From an uncultured Lachnospiraceae bacterium (lineage in GTDB: Bacteria; Bacillota; Clostridia; Lachnospirales; Lachnospiraceae): a DNA stretch of 64,000 nt. The notes beneath the pieces were generated by a model. The model saw nothing but the letters and a program-made list of their open reading frames with translations, was not told the origin of the DNA and ran no database searches. Below, one piece after another: positions 34,508-43,986 of this stretch (position 1 is the first letter of the stretch; each line of letters begins with the position of its first letter). The DNA is taken from contig CACYMQ010000011.1 of assembly GCA_902775555.1 (NCBI GenBank), positions 1-64,000 on the forward strand. Reading direction: 5' to 3'. The translations under genes and the position numbers were made by a program.

Positions 34508-34723
34508 TTACAAAAGATCCCCCGGGTTATCGATGGTCTCGCTAAAATATACGTAATACGCCAGCATGCGGGGGATATATTCCGGTGGCGTTCTGCGGCC
34601 GGATTCCCATTCTTCCAAAGTTCGAAGCGGAATGCCATATTTCTGGCTGAATTCTGTACGGGAAAGGCCGGTTTTCCTGCGGATGTTTTGTATGATTTCC
34701 TTTGGATCTTTTTTTGAATCCAT
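34508..34723 (-). CDS. Small XRE-type HTH regulator
   Basis: 71 residues, essentially one helix-turn-helix domain: IIQNIRRKTGLSRTEFSQKY followed by IPLRTLEEWESGRRTPPEYI, a pattern of Cro/XRE and antitoxin-type regulators. AGGAGG lies before its ATG on the minus strand. It reads away from the Wadjet operon, separated by a 190-base gap plus repeat copy 5, so it could control that operon or itself. No toxin partner is visible. Confidence 0.8.
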   Translation of the reverse strand: MDSKKDPKEIIQNIRRKTGLSRTEFSQKYGIPLRTLEEWESGRRTPPEYIPRMLAYYVYFSETIDNPGDLL

Positions 34724-34910
34724 GCGAACCTCCTTTTTTCAGTTGGAATATAGATGCCTGTTTGTTATAATTTTCTTATGAAAATAGTCGAAAGGTGATG
34801 TTGATTGTGCGCTGAACTGAGGACCGGGGCGGAAATTGTTGTGTGTACTTTGCGATGTACTCAATGCGTGGTTTTACTGTAGCATATAGTTTTGACAAAA
34901 TCAAGGGAAA

Positions 34911-34989
34911 AGTGGGACAACTGGGGACGGTTCTGGGACGCCCAGAACCGTCCCCAATCGTCCCACCTCCGTCCCCAATCGTTCCACCC
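34911..34989. repeat. Palindromic repeat copy 5, before jetA
   Basis: Left arm GGGACAACTGGGGACGG is slightly diverged from right arm CCGTCCCCAATCGTCCC; right side has the second unit ending TCGTTCCA. Central orientation GGGACGCCC. Ends 28 bases before the jetA start, so it is probably in the transcript leader. Confidence 0.95.
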
Positions 34990-35017
34990 AGTTCGCTGTC
35001 GTCCTGCAGGAGTGTCT

Positions 35018-36418
35018 ATGGCAAAGAATCTTTTTGAAATCCTGCCGATGGATTTCTATAAACCACTCACAAGTAAATACCGTAGAATGTATGCGGATAC
35101 CATACTCCTGATCTACAATACCTTCAGGTCGGAGATTTCCTATGGCGTGAGTCGGGAGATCATCGTGGCGGCGCTGACAGAGTATTTTGATGCGGATGAT
35201 GACGAGATCACTTTCGATGAGGAAACTTATGTACGGGATTCCAGGGAAAAGGCAAACGGCGTGATCGCGAGCCTGAAATCTGCGGGTTGGCTGGAGTATG
35301 AGCAGGCGGAGAATCATCAGCTGAATGTGGTGATGTTTGAGTATGCGATCCCAATCATTGAGAGCATGAACCGGGTGATCAAAGAGGAAGAGGCAGAGTA
35401 TCAGGGGATCATTTCGCAGATTTATTCCACGCTTCAAAATGAGGAGCTTCTCGCCAAGCCATATGAACTGATCATTATGGGAGTGCAGGAAAATACGGAC
35501 AGACTGGTGTCGGAGCTGAAGCGGCTGAATGTCAGTATCAAGCGGCACATGGATAAGCAGACAAATGATATGGAGGCAAATGAGGTACTGGAGCATTTCT
35601 TCAAATATCACCAGGATATTGGCTCCAAAGCTTACCTTCGGATGAAGACGGCGGAGAATATCGCTTATTTCCGAAGCTCGATCATCGACCGCATCGACCA
35701 GATGCTGGCGAGCAGCGAGATCATCGAGCGAGCGGTGGCAGGATGCATGGAGGTTCGGAAGCTCTCGAGTCATGATACCGCTTATGATCAGGTGCTGAGT
35801 GAACTGATGGACATAAAGTCCGCATTTTACCGGCTGGACGATATTATTCATGAGATAGATGCCAAGCATACCAAATATATGCGAAATGCCGTGCGCCGTG
35901 CCCAGTTCCTTCTGGCAACGGGAAATAATCTGGAGGGGAAGCTTTCCAAGATCCTGAACGCTATGGCGGATGAAATGAATAAAAATGAGGATGCTCTTTT
36001 GCAGGATCCGGCTGAAGGGGAAGCACCTCAGGTGTCCCTTTTCCCGCAGCGGTACATTTCCGGGGAGTCCCTGAAGACGATCCCCACGAAGAAGAAAACA
36101 GCGGATATCGGCGGGATCGACATGACACCGGTGATGAGCGACGAGGAGCGGGCGCTGTATAAAGAGGCGCTACGACAGAAGAATCGCCGGAGGTTTACGC
36201 GTAAAAATGTGAATGCTTACGTGGAGGAACTGCTGAAGGACCGGGAGAAGGTCCCGGTTACGGAGATTGAGGTGGGAGATCTGCGGGATCTGATCCGCCT
36301 TGTCTATGTCAGCATTTATGCCGGAAATACGGCGAATGTGTATAAGGTAAGAAGATCCATGCGGCGGGTGAAGATCGGGGAATATACAATGCCGTATTTC
36401 GAGATCCTGCGGAGATGA
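35018..36418 (+). CDS. jetA: Wadjet protein JetA (DUF5716-like)
   Basis: A 466-residue helical protein, the kleisin-like subunit of the Wadjet condensin that detects and restricts small circular plasmids. N-terminal LFEILPMDFYKPLTSKYRRM and a winged-helix-like first 100 residues precede long coiled-coil segments (about 110-310), and a C-terminal helical part ends near MRRVKIGEYTMPYFEIL. The DUF5716-like form points to the type III Wadjet group, as far as I can judge without a search. Start at 35018 after AGGAG; a longer frame would translate the repeat. jetB follows 94 bases later. Confidence 0.85.
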   Translation: MAKNLFEILPMDFYKPLTSKYRRMYADTILLIYNTFRSEISYGVSREIIVAALTEYFDADDDEITFDEETYVRDSREKANGVIASLKSAGWLEYEQAENHQLNVVMFEYAIPIIESMNRVIKEEEAEYQGIISQIYSTLQNEELLAKPYELIIMGVQENTDRLVSELKRLNVSIKRHMDKQTNDMEANEVLEHFFKYHQDIGSKAYLRMKTAENIAYFRSSIIDRIDQMLASSEIIERAVAGCMEVRKLSSHDTAYDQVLSELMDIKSAFYRLDDIIHEIDAKHTKYMRNAVRRAQFLLATGNNLEGKLSKILNAMADEMNKNEDALLQDPAEGEAPQVSLFPQRYISGESLKTIPTKKKTADIGGIDMTPVMSDEERALYKEALRQKNRRRFTRKNVNAYVEELLKDREKVPVTEIEVGDLRDLIRLVYVSIYAGNTANVYKVRRSMRRVKIGEYTMPYFEILRR

Positions 36419-36512
36419 TTACATCGGAGGTTTCATCATTTGGCGTCGGACCGGGAGTCTTCGTGCAAAGACCGGGGCTCACACCCGTCCGCCACATTTT
36501 GGAGGAAAATGA

Positions 36513-37148
36513 ATGTTTGAGGAATTTGAGAAGATCACTACATCCGTGGCCGAGAAGGAGAGGTTTCGGGTGGCGGCGAATAAACTGCTGAACCAGTGTT
36601 TCCTCCTCAAGAAGAAAGAGGATACGCGGAAGGATTATATCTATGTGCGGGAGAACAAAGAGGCGTTCAGAACCTATTTCGACCTGCTGGGTTATAATCT
36701 ACGGATCAACGAAGACCAGGGGGTGCTGGGCATTTACAGTGAGTATGACACCGGCCGGCTTTCACTCACGAAAATGGAGAGCATTTTTCTTTTGATCCTC
36801 CGTCTGCTATACATAGAAAAGCGAAAGGAGATTTCCAGTTCCTATGAGGAAGTGGTGGTCCTGATGGAGGAGATCCGTGAGAAGTATTCCATACTTAAGA
36901 TCAAAACGAAGCCCAATATGGATAAGATCACGGAACGGAATATGATCTCGCTTTTTCGGAAATACAACATCCTTCGGAGCCTGGATTCCGATGTGAATCA
37001 GGCGGATACGAGGATCGTGATCTACCCGTCGGTGCTGATGGCCGTTACGGTGGACGACATCAACGCCTACTATGAAATGACAGAGAAGAAGCTGCAGGGG
37101 TACGCCGGTTCGGGTGGGAAGATGGAGGAAGAGGATCTGGAAGGGTAG
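36513..37148 (+). CDS. jetB: Wadjet protein JetB (DUF4194)
   Basis: A 211-residue winged-helix protein, equivalent to the MukE/KITE subunit that binds the JetA-JetC ring. Visible features are AANKLLNQCFLLKKKEDT near residue 24, YFDLLGYNLRINEDQGVLGI near 50 and LTKMESIFLLILRLLY near 85, typical of DUF4194. TGGAGGA precedes the ATG. A four-codon mini-frame ATGAATGTTTGA overlaps the start. Repeat copy 6 begins ten bases after its stop. Confidence 0.88.
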   Translation: MFEEFEKITTSVAEKERFRVAANKLLNQCFLLKKKEDTRKDYIYVRENKEAFRTYFDLLGYNLRINEDQGVLGIYSEYDTGRLSLTKMESIFLLILRLLYIEKRKEISSSYEEVVVLMEEIREKYSILKIKTKPNMDKITERNMISLFRKYNILRSLDSDVNQADTRIVIYPSVLMAVTVDDINAYYEMTEKKLQGYAGSGGKMEEEDLEG

Positions 37149-37157
37149 TAGGGTGGA

Positions 37158-37233
37158 GTGGAACGATTGGGGACGGTTCTGGGCGTCCCAGAACCGTCCC
37201 CAATCGTTCCACCTCCGTCCCCAATCGTCCCAC
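37158..37233. repeat. Palindromic repeat copy 6, between jetB and jetC
   Basis: Core arms are GGAACGATTGGGGACGG and CCGTCCCCAATCGTTCC: the G-to-A change on the left is matched by C-to-T on the right. Right side carries a further CTCCGTCCCCAATCGTCCCA unit. Central orientation GGGCGTCCC. Confidence 0.95.
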
Positions 37234-37259
37234 CTCACTCAAAATGAGAGGTATTTACA

Positions 37260-40200
37260 ATGGAAATGATGATGAAGAGGCTTTGCAGGGTTCAGCTGGT
37301 GAACTGGCATTTCTTTGAAAATGAACGGATATGCCTTTCCGGTTCGACACTGATCAGTGGGGAGAACACCGCAGGAAAATCCACGATCCTCGACGCGTTG
37401 CAGCTGGTGCTTACGACGAATTCCAGAAAGTTCAACCAGGCGGCGAACGAAAAGGGAAACCGTGACCTTCGGGGGTATGTCCGGTGCAAGGTCGGAAATG
37501 TCGGGGAAACCTATCATCGGAAGGGTACGGTTCCGGCAAATGTGGCGCTGGAATTTTATGAGGAGAAGACCGAGAGTTACTTTGTCTTGGGAGTTCATCT
37601 ACTATCCGCGGATGAGGAGAGTCCGGTGATCAAAAAATGGTATGCCGAGGAGTGCAGGCTGGAGGATCTTTCCTTCATCACGGACGGAAGGCCGTCCCTT
37701 GCGGAGGAATTCCGGAACAGGACCCGGCGGATCCGGTATATGGAGACGGACAAGGCGGCGAGAGACCGCTTCCGCCACCGCATGGGGAATCTGGATGAGA
37801 AGTTTTTCGACATCATCCCGAAGTCCATGGCCTTTAAGCCCATGGATAATGTGAAGCAGTTCATCAACAAATTTGTCCTGAATGAGGGACATGTGGATGT
37901 GGAGAGTCTGAAGAACAATATCAGCCTGTTGGATGAACTGGAGAATACACTGAATAAGACCAGAAAGCAGCTGGGCGCCCTGGAGGAGATCCTCGGGGTT
38001 TTTGATGACATTGAAATGAAGGACAAGGATATACGGGTAAATGATATCCTGCTCAAACTGGCGGAGCGGGATGAGATAAAGGATACCATCGAGAAACTCA
38101 GGCGTGAGATCGGGATCAAAAAGGAAACCATCGCCGGGATCGAGGAGCGCCTGGGGGGTTACGAGAGAAGTGTCAAAGCACTGGAAGATGAAATTGTAAG
38201 TCTTCAGGTGAGTATGCGTGAAAATGAATCGAGTAAGCTTGTGGAAAGCCTGAAGGCCCGCCTGGACCGACTGAATGAGGAACTTGCCGGGGAGAAGAAA
38301 CGGAAAGAAAGCCTGGAAGAGGAGACGGCGAAGGTGGTCCGCTATATCCGGACATTGAATGATAAACTGGGATATAAGATTGAAAGACAACAGGATACAG
38401 GACTTTTCCTTGAGGCGGGATATGAGAAGGAAAATGCCGAGACGGTAAGAGCGCTGGCAGAACATTTCCATAAAGAATATGAGGAATATCGTCAGGAAAA
38501 CGCACTGCTTGAGTTGAAGATCAAAGACCTTGATGGGAAGATCCGGGAAGCAGAGGAACGGCAGGAAGCGCTGGAAAAACGCCGGCTTTCCTACCCCCAG
38601 GCGACGGAGCGGCTGAAAAAACTGATTGAAAATGCATATCAGAAGAGGGGCATTTCCTCCAAGGTGTATATTCTGTCGGAACTGCTGGAGATCACGGATG
38701 AGCGGTGGCGGAATGCGGTGGAGGGATACCTGAACACGCAGAAATTCTATCTGGTGGTGGAGCCGGAGTATTATCCCCTGGCGCTGGAGGTGTACGACCG
38801 GAACCGGGACAGCATTCATTCCGCCGGGATCATCAACACGCGGAAGATCCCCATGGATTACGAGGAAAACAGTCGGAGCCTCGCCTATGTGGTGAAGGCG
38901 GAGAACCGTTATGCGGCGGCGTATATCCAGTATGTGCTCGGGCGGGTGATCCGCTGTGAAAATGTACAGGAGTTGGAGGAGCACAAGATTTCCATCACGC
39001 CGGAATGTATGCTTTATCAGGGCTATGTGGTGCGGCATCTCAATCCGAAGGACTATCGGGATCCCTATATCGGAATGGAGGCTTTCCGGGTTCAGCTGTT
39101 AAATGTGAAGGCAGAACGGGAGGAACTTTCGGCCGGGCGAAAGAAGCTGCGGGAGGAGACGGAAAAGTATAAGGATGTGCTGCGTGCCGGAAATGAAGTA
39201 AATCTCGATCTTCTCCGGATCTATATGGGTGCACCGACGCGTATTTCCGAACTGAAAAAAGAGACAGGAAAGGTGAGGGCGGAGCTTAAGGAAGCCGAGA
39301 AGGATCCGACACTGATCGAGCTCAGCATTAAACTGAGTGAGAAGGAAGATACCCTCGCCCGGATCAGGGAAAAGCAGAGCCTGGAGATCGAGGAGAAAGC
39401 AAGGCTCGTGAATCAGGTGGAGGACGCGGAAGGTAAGGTCTCCGGGGATGAGGACGTGCTTCGGGAGAGGAGCCGTGATCTTGACACGGTCTTCGAGCAA
39501 AACGGAGCGGATTACAGCGCCGCAGAAGGAAAATATAAGCAGAACAGAAAAAACAAGGAGCCGGGACAGATTTTCCAGAATTTCAGTCCGCAGAAGGCAA
39601 GATTTGTTAATGAAAGGAGCAGCTTTGTGGATCGGCTGTATAGGCTGCAGAGCCGGTTCAATGCCGATTTTTCCATGGATTTCACAACGGGTACCGCAGA
39701 AGCGCATCAGTATCGGGAGGCAAGGGATAAACTGGCGAAGGTGGAGATCGTAAAGTATGAGGAGAAGCTCCGCACGGCGAGGGCGGACTGCGAGAGGATC
39801 TTCCGAAGTGATTTCCTGTCCCGGATGAAGGAACATATCGAGAATGCCCGGCAGGAGTTCCGGAATCTCAATAAAGCGTTGGAAAATGTGTACTATGGCG
39901 ATGACAGCTATCATTTCAACCTGACCTACGATAAGCGTAAGGAAAGCCTCTACCGGATGATAACCTCGGAATACAACATGGAAGGGGAGAACAATCTCTG
40001 GACCAACGCTTTCGAGGCGGAGTATAAGGACGAGATCGAGGATCTTTTTGCCAAGCTGATGGTGGGAGATGACAAGGGTGAAAAGGTGATCGAGGAGTAC
40101 ACGGATTACCGTTCGTATCTGGATTATGATATAGAGATCCGGAAGAGGGACGGAAAGACGCAGAAATTCTCGGACATTTACGGGGAGAAGAGCGGCAGTG

Positions 40201-40475
40201 AGACGCAGGTGCCGTACTATGTGGCCATCGCGGCGTCATTTTACCAGCTGTACCGGTATGGTAATTCCGTCCGGCTGATGCTGCTGGATGAGGCCTTCGA
40301 TAAAATGGACGACGACCGGATCAAGTCCATGCTGGAATTCATGAATGATCTCTCGCTTCAGGTGATCATGGCCACGCCGCCGCAGAAGATCGAAATAATA
40401 GGGGAGCAAGTGGACTGTATACTCACCGCCATCAGGGACGGAAACCGGAGTATAGTGGAGGAGTATGAGCTGTGA
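37260..40475 (+). CDS. jetC: Wadjet protein JetC (SMC/MukB-like ATPase)
   Basis: A 1071-residue condensin-type ATPase that extrudes plasmid DNA loops in the Wadjet complex. Walker A GENTAGKST is at residues 34-42, long coiled coils run from about 230 to 460 and 600 to 850 with a hinge-like globular part between (YLNTQKFYLVVEPEYYPLAL). Near the C-terminus are the signature SGSETQVPYYVAIAASF and Walker B MLLDEAFDKMDDDR. GAGAGG lies upstream of the ATG. Length is normal for JetC. It is preceded and followed by repeat copies 6 and 7. Confidence 0.93.
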   Translation: MEMMMKRLCRVQLVNWHFFENERICLSGSTLISGENTAGKSTILDALQLVLTTNSRKFNQAANEKGNRDLRGYVRCKVGNVGETYHRKGTVPANVALEFYEEKTESYFVLGVHLLSADEESPVIKKWYAEECRLEDLSFITDGRPSLAEEFRNRTRRIRYMETDKAARDRFRHRMGNLDEKFFDIIPKSMAFKPMDNVKQFINKFVLNEGHVDVESLKNNISLLDELENTLNKTRKQLGALEEILGVFDDIEMKDKDIRVNDILLKLAERDEIKDTIEKLRREIGIKKETIAGIEERLGGYERSVKALEDEIVSLQVSMRENESSKLVESLKARLDRLNEELAGEKKRKESLEEETAKVVRYIRTLNDKLGYKIERQQDTGLFLEAGYEKENAETVRALAEHFHKEYEEYRQENALLELKIKDLDGKIREAEERQEALEKRRLSYPQATERLKKLIENAYQKRGISSKVYILSELLEITDERWRNAVEGYLNTQKFYLVVEPEYYPLALEVYDRNRDSIHSAGIINTRKIPMDYEENSRSLAYVVKAENRYAAAYIQYVLGRVIRCENVQELEEHKISITPECMLYQGYVVRHLNPKDYRDPYIGMEAFRVQLLNVKAEREELSAGRKKLREETEKYKDVLRAGNEVNLDLLRIYMGAPTRISELKKETGKVRAELKEAEKDPTLIELSIKLSEKEDTLARIREKQSLEIEEKARLVNQVEDAEGKVSGDEDVLRERSRDLDTVFEQNGADYSAAEGKYKQNRKNKEPGQIFQNFSPQKARFVNERSSFVDRLYRLQSRFNADFSMDFTTGTAEAHQYREARDKLAKVEIVKYEEKLRTARADCERIFRSDFLSRMKEHIENARQEFRNLNKALENVYYGDDSYHFNLTYDKRKESLYRMITSEYNMEGENNLWTNAFEAEYKDEIEDLFAKLMVGDDKGEKVIEEYTDYRSYLDYDIEIRKRDGKTQKFSDIYGEKSGSETQVPYYVAIAASFYQLYRYGNSVRLMLLDEAFDKMDDDRIKSMLEFMNDLSLQVIMATPPQKIEIIGEQVDCILTAIRDGNRSIVEEYEL

Positions 40476-40479
40476 GGAC

Positions 40480-40556
40480 GTGGGACGACTGGGGACGGTT
40501 CTGGGACGATTGGGGACGGTTCTGGAACGCCCAGAACCGTCCCCAATCGTCCCACC
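40480..40556. repeat. Palindromic repeat copy 7, between jetC and jetD
   Basis: The left arm unit is partly duplicated (GGGACGACTGGGGACGG, then GGGACGATTGGGGACGG), and the centre TTCTGGAACGCCCAGAA has one unpaired change. It begins five bases after the jetC stop and ends 25 bases before jetD. Confidence 0.95.
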
Positions 40557-40581
40557 ATCCCAGGGATAGGCAGAGGGAAAT

Positions 40582-41823
40582 ATGAGTCTGACAAAAGAAC
40601 AGAAGATAATTCTAAATGTGCTGGTGGATAAGTACGAGCGTAGCGCGACATTTCGCGGAGAAAGCCGGGTGAATCAGACCTTTTCCCTGAAACCTGAGGC
40701 AGTCTTTCCGAAATATGCGGATGAGAGAGAGTACGATTTCTTCACTGTGCTGAATCAGGACATCCGCGTGCTCAGGGATATGGGATATGTCACGGTCAGC
40801 GAGAGAAATATGCGGATCACGAAGGTAGTGCTTTGTAACGGACAGCTGCAGGAGATTTATCCGGCGCTGGGAAGAGATCCGAAGAGGAATGTGCTGGAAG
40901 AGGTCGCTGGTCTGCTGAGGGAGGAAAAGACATTTATCGAAGAGGCGTATCCTTCCGGAGATCTTTCGGCGGCGCTGCGGAAATACATCGAGGAGCAGGA
41001 AAAGCGTCTTGCGGCAGGAAAGCTTCCGGAATACTATGAGGATAGTATGACGGATTACCGGGATATCTGGAAGGCATTTCGGAAACTGCAGGAGATCCGG
41101 GAGGATATCTATATCCGGGATCTTTCGGTCAAGCTCTATCATGATTCCAAACGTCTGGAATATTTGCGGACCAGGATCTCCGGTTGCCTTTATCGGTACG
41201 GAGATTATCCGGACCGGGATACGGTGCTGGAAGAGTGCAATGTGATACGGACGCCGTCCTATGTGATGATCCGCGGACCGGTGATCATTTCTCTGGGTGA
41301 GCAGACCCTGAATGTGGGGAAGCTGAGCGGAGATATTGCCTTCTCCACCCGGTCATTGAAGGATATAACTGGAATTTCCGTGTATGGGGAAAAAGTGATC
41401 ACCATCGAAAATCTGACCAGCTTTCACAGGGATGATTTTGGCAGTGATGAGGTACTGCTCTATCTCGGTGGATATCATAATTCGGCAAAACGGGAGTTCC
41501 TCAAGAAACTTTACTCGGAAAATATGGAACTTGTGTATGAACATTTCGGGGATATTGATGCCGGCGGATTTTATATCTATGAGCATCTCAGGAGAAAGAC
41601 CGGGATTCCCTTTCGGACGCGAAATATGAATGCTAAGACGCTTGAAAGATATGCGTCGTATACGAAGAAGCTCACAGCAAATGATATCGACCGGATCAAA
41701 CGACTGATCGCAAAGTACGAAAATGGTGAGATTGAGAACCCCGAAAGGGAGAAGATTACCGAAACCCTGCGGCAGATGTTGGAGAAAAATGTGAAACTGG
41801 AACAAGAGGCAGTGAATGGATAG
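40582..41823 (+). CDS. jetD: Wadjet nuclease JetD (DUF2220, TOPRIM)
   Basis: A 413-residue protein. N-terminal half (about 1-190) is a winged-helix/DUF-type arm; the C-terminal half is a TOPRIM nuclease of the topoisomerase VI type. The catalytic Glu lies in VITIENLTSF near residue 275, and the metal-binding acidic pair in FGDIDAGGFYIYEHL near 325. JetD cuts plasmids once the JetABC motor has trapped them. CAGAGGG precedes the ATG. All four system genes are present and look full-length, so the defence system is probably functional. Confidence 0.92.
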   Translation: MSLTKEQKIILNVLVDKYERSATFRGESRVNQTFSLKPEAVFPKYADEREYDFFTVLNQDIRVLRDMGYVTVSERNMRITKVVLCNGQLQEIYPALGRDPKRNVLEEVAGLLREEKTFIEEAYPSGDLSAALRKYIEEQEKRLAAGKLPEYYEDSMTDYRDIWKAFRKLQEIREDIYIRDLSVKLYHDSKRLEYLRTRISGCLYRYGDYPDRDTVLEECNVIRTPSYVMIRGPVIISLGEQTLNVGKLSGDIAFSTRSLKDITGISVYGEKVITIENLTSFHRDDFGSDEVLLYLGGYHNSAKREFLKKLYSENMELVYEHFGDIDAGGFYIYEHLRRKTGIPFRTRNMNAKTLERYASYTKKLTANDIDRIKRLIAKYENGEIENPEREKITETLRQMLEKNVKLEQEAVNG

Positions 41824-41828
41824 ACTTG

Positions 41829-41911
41829 GGATGACTGGTGGGACGATTGGGGACGGTTCTGGGCGTCCCAGAACCGTCCCCAATCGTCCCACCGTCCCCA
41901 ATCGTCTCACT
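41829..41911. repeat. Palindromic repeat copy 8, after jetD
   Basis: Core arms GGGACGATTGGGGACGG and CCGTCCCCAATCGTCCC, plus CCGTCCCCAATCGTCTCA on the right. Central orientation GGGCGTCCC. Starts six bases after the jetD stop and ends 24 bases before the radical SAM gene. Confidence 0.95.
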
Positions 41912-41934
41912 CGTCACAAAGGGAGATCAAGGAT

Positions 41935-42882
41935 ATGCATTTTGTGGATGCAAAAGGAATACTTACCGGGAGCGGCGGGCACTATGGCATGAATATATAC
42001 AGGGGGTGCACCCATGGCTGCATTTACTGCGACAGTCGCAGCAAATGTTATCGGTTTACACATCCCTTCGAGGATATCGAGGTTAAGCGGAATGCTCCGG
42101 AGCTGCTGGAGGCTGCGCTCCGTTCAAAAAGGAAGAAGTGCATGATCGGAACCGGCGCCATGTCTGATCCGTATATGCATTGTGAGGAGGAACTCCGTCT
42201 GACCCGAAGATGCCTTGAGATCATTCTGAAATATGGATTTGGCGCAGCGGTCCAGACAAAATCCGACAGGATCCTGCAGGACATAGATCTTCTGGAGGAG
42301 ATCAATAAAAAGGCAAAATGTGTTGTTCAGGTCACACTGACAACATTTGATGACGATCTGTGCCGGATCATAGAACCAAATGTGTGCAATACAAAGCGGC
42401 GGATTGAGATCCTGGAAGAAATGCGGAAAAGAAATATCCCGACGATTGTCTGGCTGAGCCCTATCCTCCCGTTTATCAATGACACGGAAGAAAATGTAGA
42501 GCAGCTTCTAAATGCGTGTGTGCGCGTCGGAGTAAAGGGAATCATTTGCTTTGGAATGGGGCTTACACTCCGGGACGGAGACAGGGAATACTATTATGCG
42601 GCGCTGGACAGGCATTTTCCGGGAATGAAACAGAGATATATCAGGACCTACGGCAATGCCTACGAATTGCCAAGCCCGGACAATGACCGGCTTATGCAGA
42701 AGTTTACGGGTGTCTGCAGGACGAACGGCATAATGTGTACGCCGGAAGAGTGTTTTGGATATTTGCAGGATCTGCCGGAGAAGTATACACAAATGAGCCT
42801 GTTTGATCGTTCAGGCTTTGCCCTCCCGCAGCAAGAGGATCACATCCTCAAAGGCGGGGAGGATGTCACCCCGCGGGAATGA
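41935..42882 (+). CDS. Radical SAM protein, SPL-like family
   Basis: A 315-residue radical SAM enzyme. The cluster-binding motif CTHGCIYCDSRS (Cys-x3-Cys-x2-Cys) is near residue 23, preceded by the YRGCTHGC context seen in spore-photoproduct-lyase-like proteins of the Rv2578c type. TGAMSDPYMHCEEELRLTR and a TIM-barrel pattern of strands follow. It lacks the N-terminal part of true spore photoproduct lyase, so DNA repair is not assured. Start follows GGGAGATC. Reaction unknown. Confidence 0.87.
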   Translation: MHFVDAKGILTGSGGHYGMNIYRGCTHGCIYCDSRSKCYRFTHPFEDIEVKRNAPELLEAALRSKRKKCMIGTGAMSDPYMHCEEELRLTRRCLEIILKYGFGAAVQTKSDRILQDIDLLEEINKKAKCVVQVTLTTFDDDLCRIIEPNVCNTKRRIEILEEMRKRNIPTIVWLSPILPFINDTEENVEQLLNACVRVGVKGIICFGMGLTLRDGDREYYYAALDRHFPGMKQRYIRTYGNAYELPSPDNDRLMQKFTGVCRTNGIMCTPEECFGYLQDLPEKYTQMSLFDRSGFALPQQEDHILKGGEDVTPRE

Positions 42883-42935
42883 CTAAACATGGTATCACAG
42901 CCGGGAGAACGTAAAAAAGAAGGAGATACGAAGAG

Positions 42936-43850
42936 ATGATGCTTGAAACAGAACGTCTGATCCTGCGCCGCTGGGAGGACAGTGATGCAGAGGAAATGTA
43001 CAAATACGCCAGTGATCCCGACGTTGGCCCCATCGCAGGATGGCCCCCGCATCAGAGCGTGGACGAGAGCCTGGATGTGATCCGAAATGTCCTGAACGGG
43101 AAAGAGGCGTACGCGCTTTGCCTGAAAGAAGACGGCAAGGCAATCGGCGCCATTGAACTGAAACTGAACGGTCATAATGATCTGTCTGACCGGGACGATG
43201 AGTGCGAGCTGGGGTACTGGATCGGAAAGCCTTTTTGGGGACAGGGCCTCATGCCCGAGGCTGTGATGGAAATGCTCCGCCACGCATTTGAAGACTGCGG
43301 GATGCAGAAGGTTTGGGTCGGCTATTATGAGGGGAACACCAAGTCGAAGCGTGTCCAGGAGAAATGCAGGTTCCGATATCAGTGGAGATCGGAAAATGTG
43401 GATGTTCCCCTGATGCATGAGAAGCGGACCGGCCATGTGAGCAGCATGACAAAGGATCAGTGGCAGTGGGACAGACTGTATGATGCTGCCGCAGCCGTAC
43501 GGAACGAACGCAGGATATCCGAATACGTGACCTGCGGCGAGGTCTCCGCAGCGATTCTGTCCGGTACCGGCCGAATATACACCGGCGTTTGCATCGACAC
43601 CTGCTCAACCCTCGGAATCTGTGCCGAGCGGAATGCGATCTTCAATATGATCACCAACGGAGAACAGGAGATCAAAAAGGTGATCGCGATCCTGCCCGAT
43701 GGCTCCAGCGGAGCACCCTGCGGCGCCTGCCGGGAACTCATGGTACAGCTGATGCCGGGGAAATATAAAGATATCGAGATCATGATGGATTATAAAGAAG
43801 AGCGGATCATGACGATGGGAGAACTGACACCGGAGTGGTGGATCAAGTAG
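42936..43850 (+). CDS. GNAT acetyltransferase fused to cytidine-deaminase-like domain
   Basis: 304 residues in two domains. Residues 1-165 are a RimJ/RimL-type GNAT: LETERLILRRWEDSD, then GYWIGKPFWGQGLMPEAV with the acetyl-CoA loop. Residues about 175-304 are a cytidine/blasticidin-S-deaminase-like fold: GVCIDTCSTLGICAERNAIF has the zinc Cys and catalytic Glu, and APCGACRELM the second Cys pair. The joined substrates are unknown; a nucleoside or nucleoside antibiotic modified at two positions is one possibility. AAGGAGAT lies upstream of the ATG. Both halves keep their catalytic residues. Confidence 0.88.
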   Translation: MMLETERLILRRWEDSDAEEMYKYASDPDVGPIAGWPPHQSVDESLDVIRNVLNGKEAYALCLKEDGKAIGAIELKLNGHNDLSDRDDECELGYWIGKPFWGQGLMPEAVMEMLRHAFEDCGMQKVWVGYYEGNTKSKRVQEKCRFRYQWRSENVDVPLMHEKRTGHVSSMTKDQWQWDRLYDAAAAVRNERRISEYVTCGEVSAAILSGTGRIYTGVCIDTCSTLGICAERNAIFNMITNGEQEIKKVIAILPDGSSGAPCGACRELMVQLMPGKYKDIEIMMDYKEERIMTMGELTPEWWIK

Positions 43851-43853
43851 GTT

Positions 43854-43948
43854 TGGAACGACAGGGGACGGAGGTGGAACGATTGGGGACGGTTCTGGGC
43901 GTCCCAGAACCGTCCCCAATCGTTCCACCTCCGTCCCCAATCGTTCCA
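43854..43948. repeat. Palindromic repeat copy 9
   Basis: Core arms GGAACGATTGGGGACGG and CCGTCCCCAATCGTTCC, again a matched pair of changes; outer units GGAACGACAGGGGACGG and CCGTCCCCAATCGTTCC. Central orientation GGGCGTCCC. Begins four bases after the deaminase fusion stop. Confidence 0.95.
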
Positions 43949-43986
43949 AAGCAATCTGTATTTATAATTGGTTAGGAGGTGCTGTG

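Noticed and set aside
41935-42882. True spore photoproduct lyase
   Set aside because: The protein lacks the usual N-terminal part, and no sporulation genes are near; only family-level similarity is claimed.
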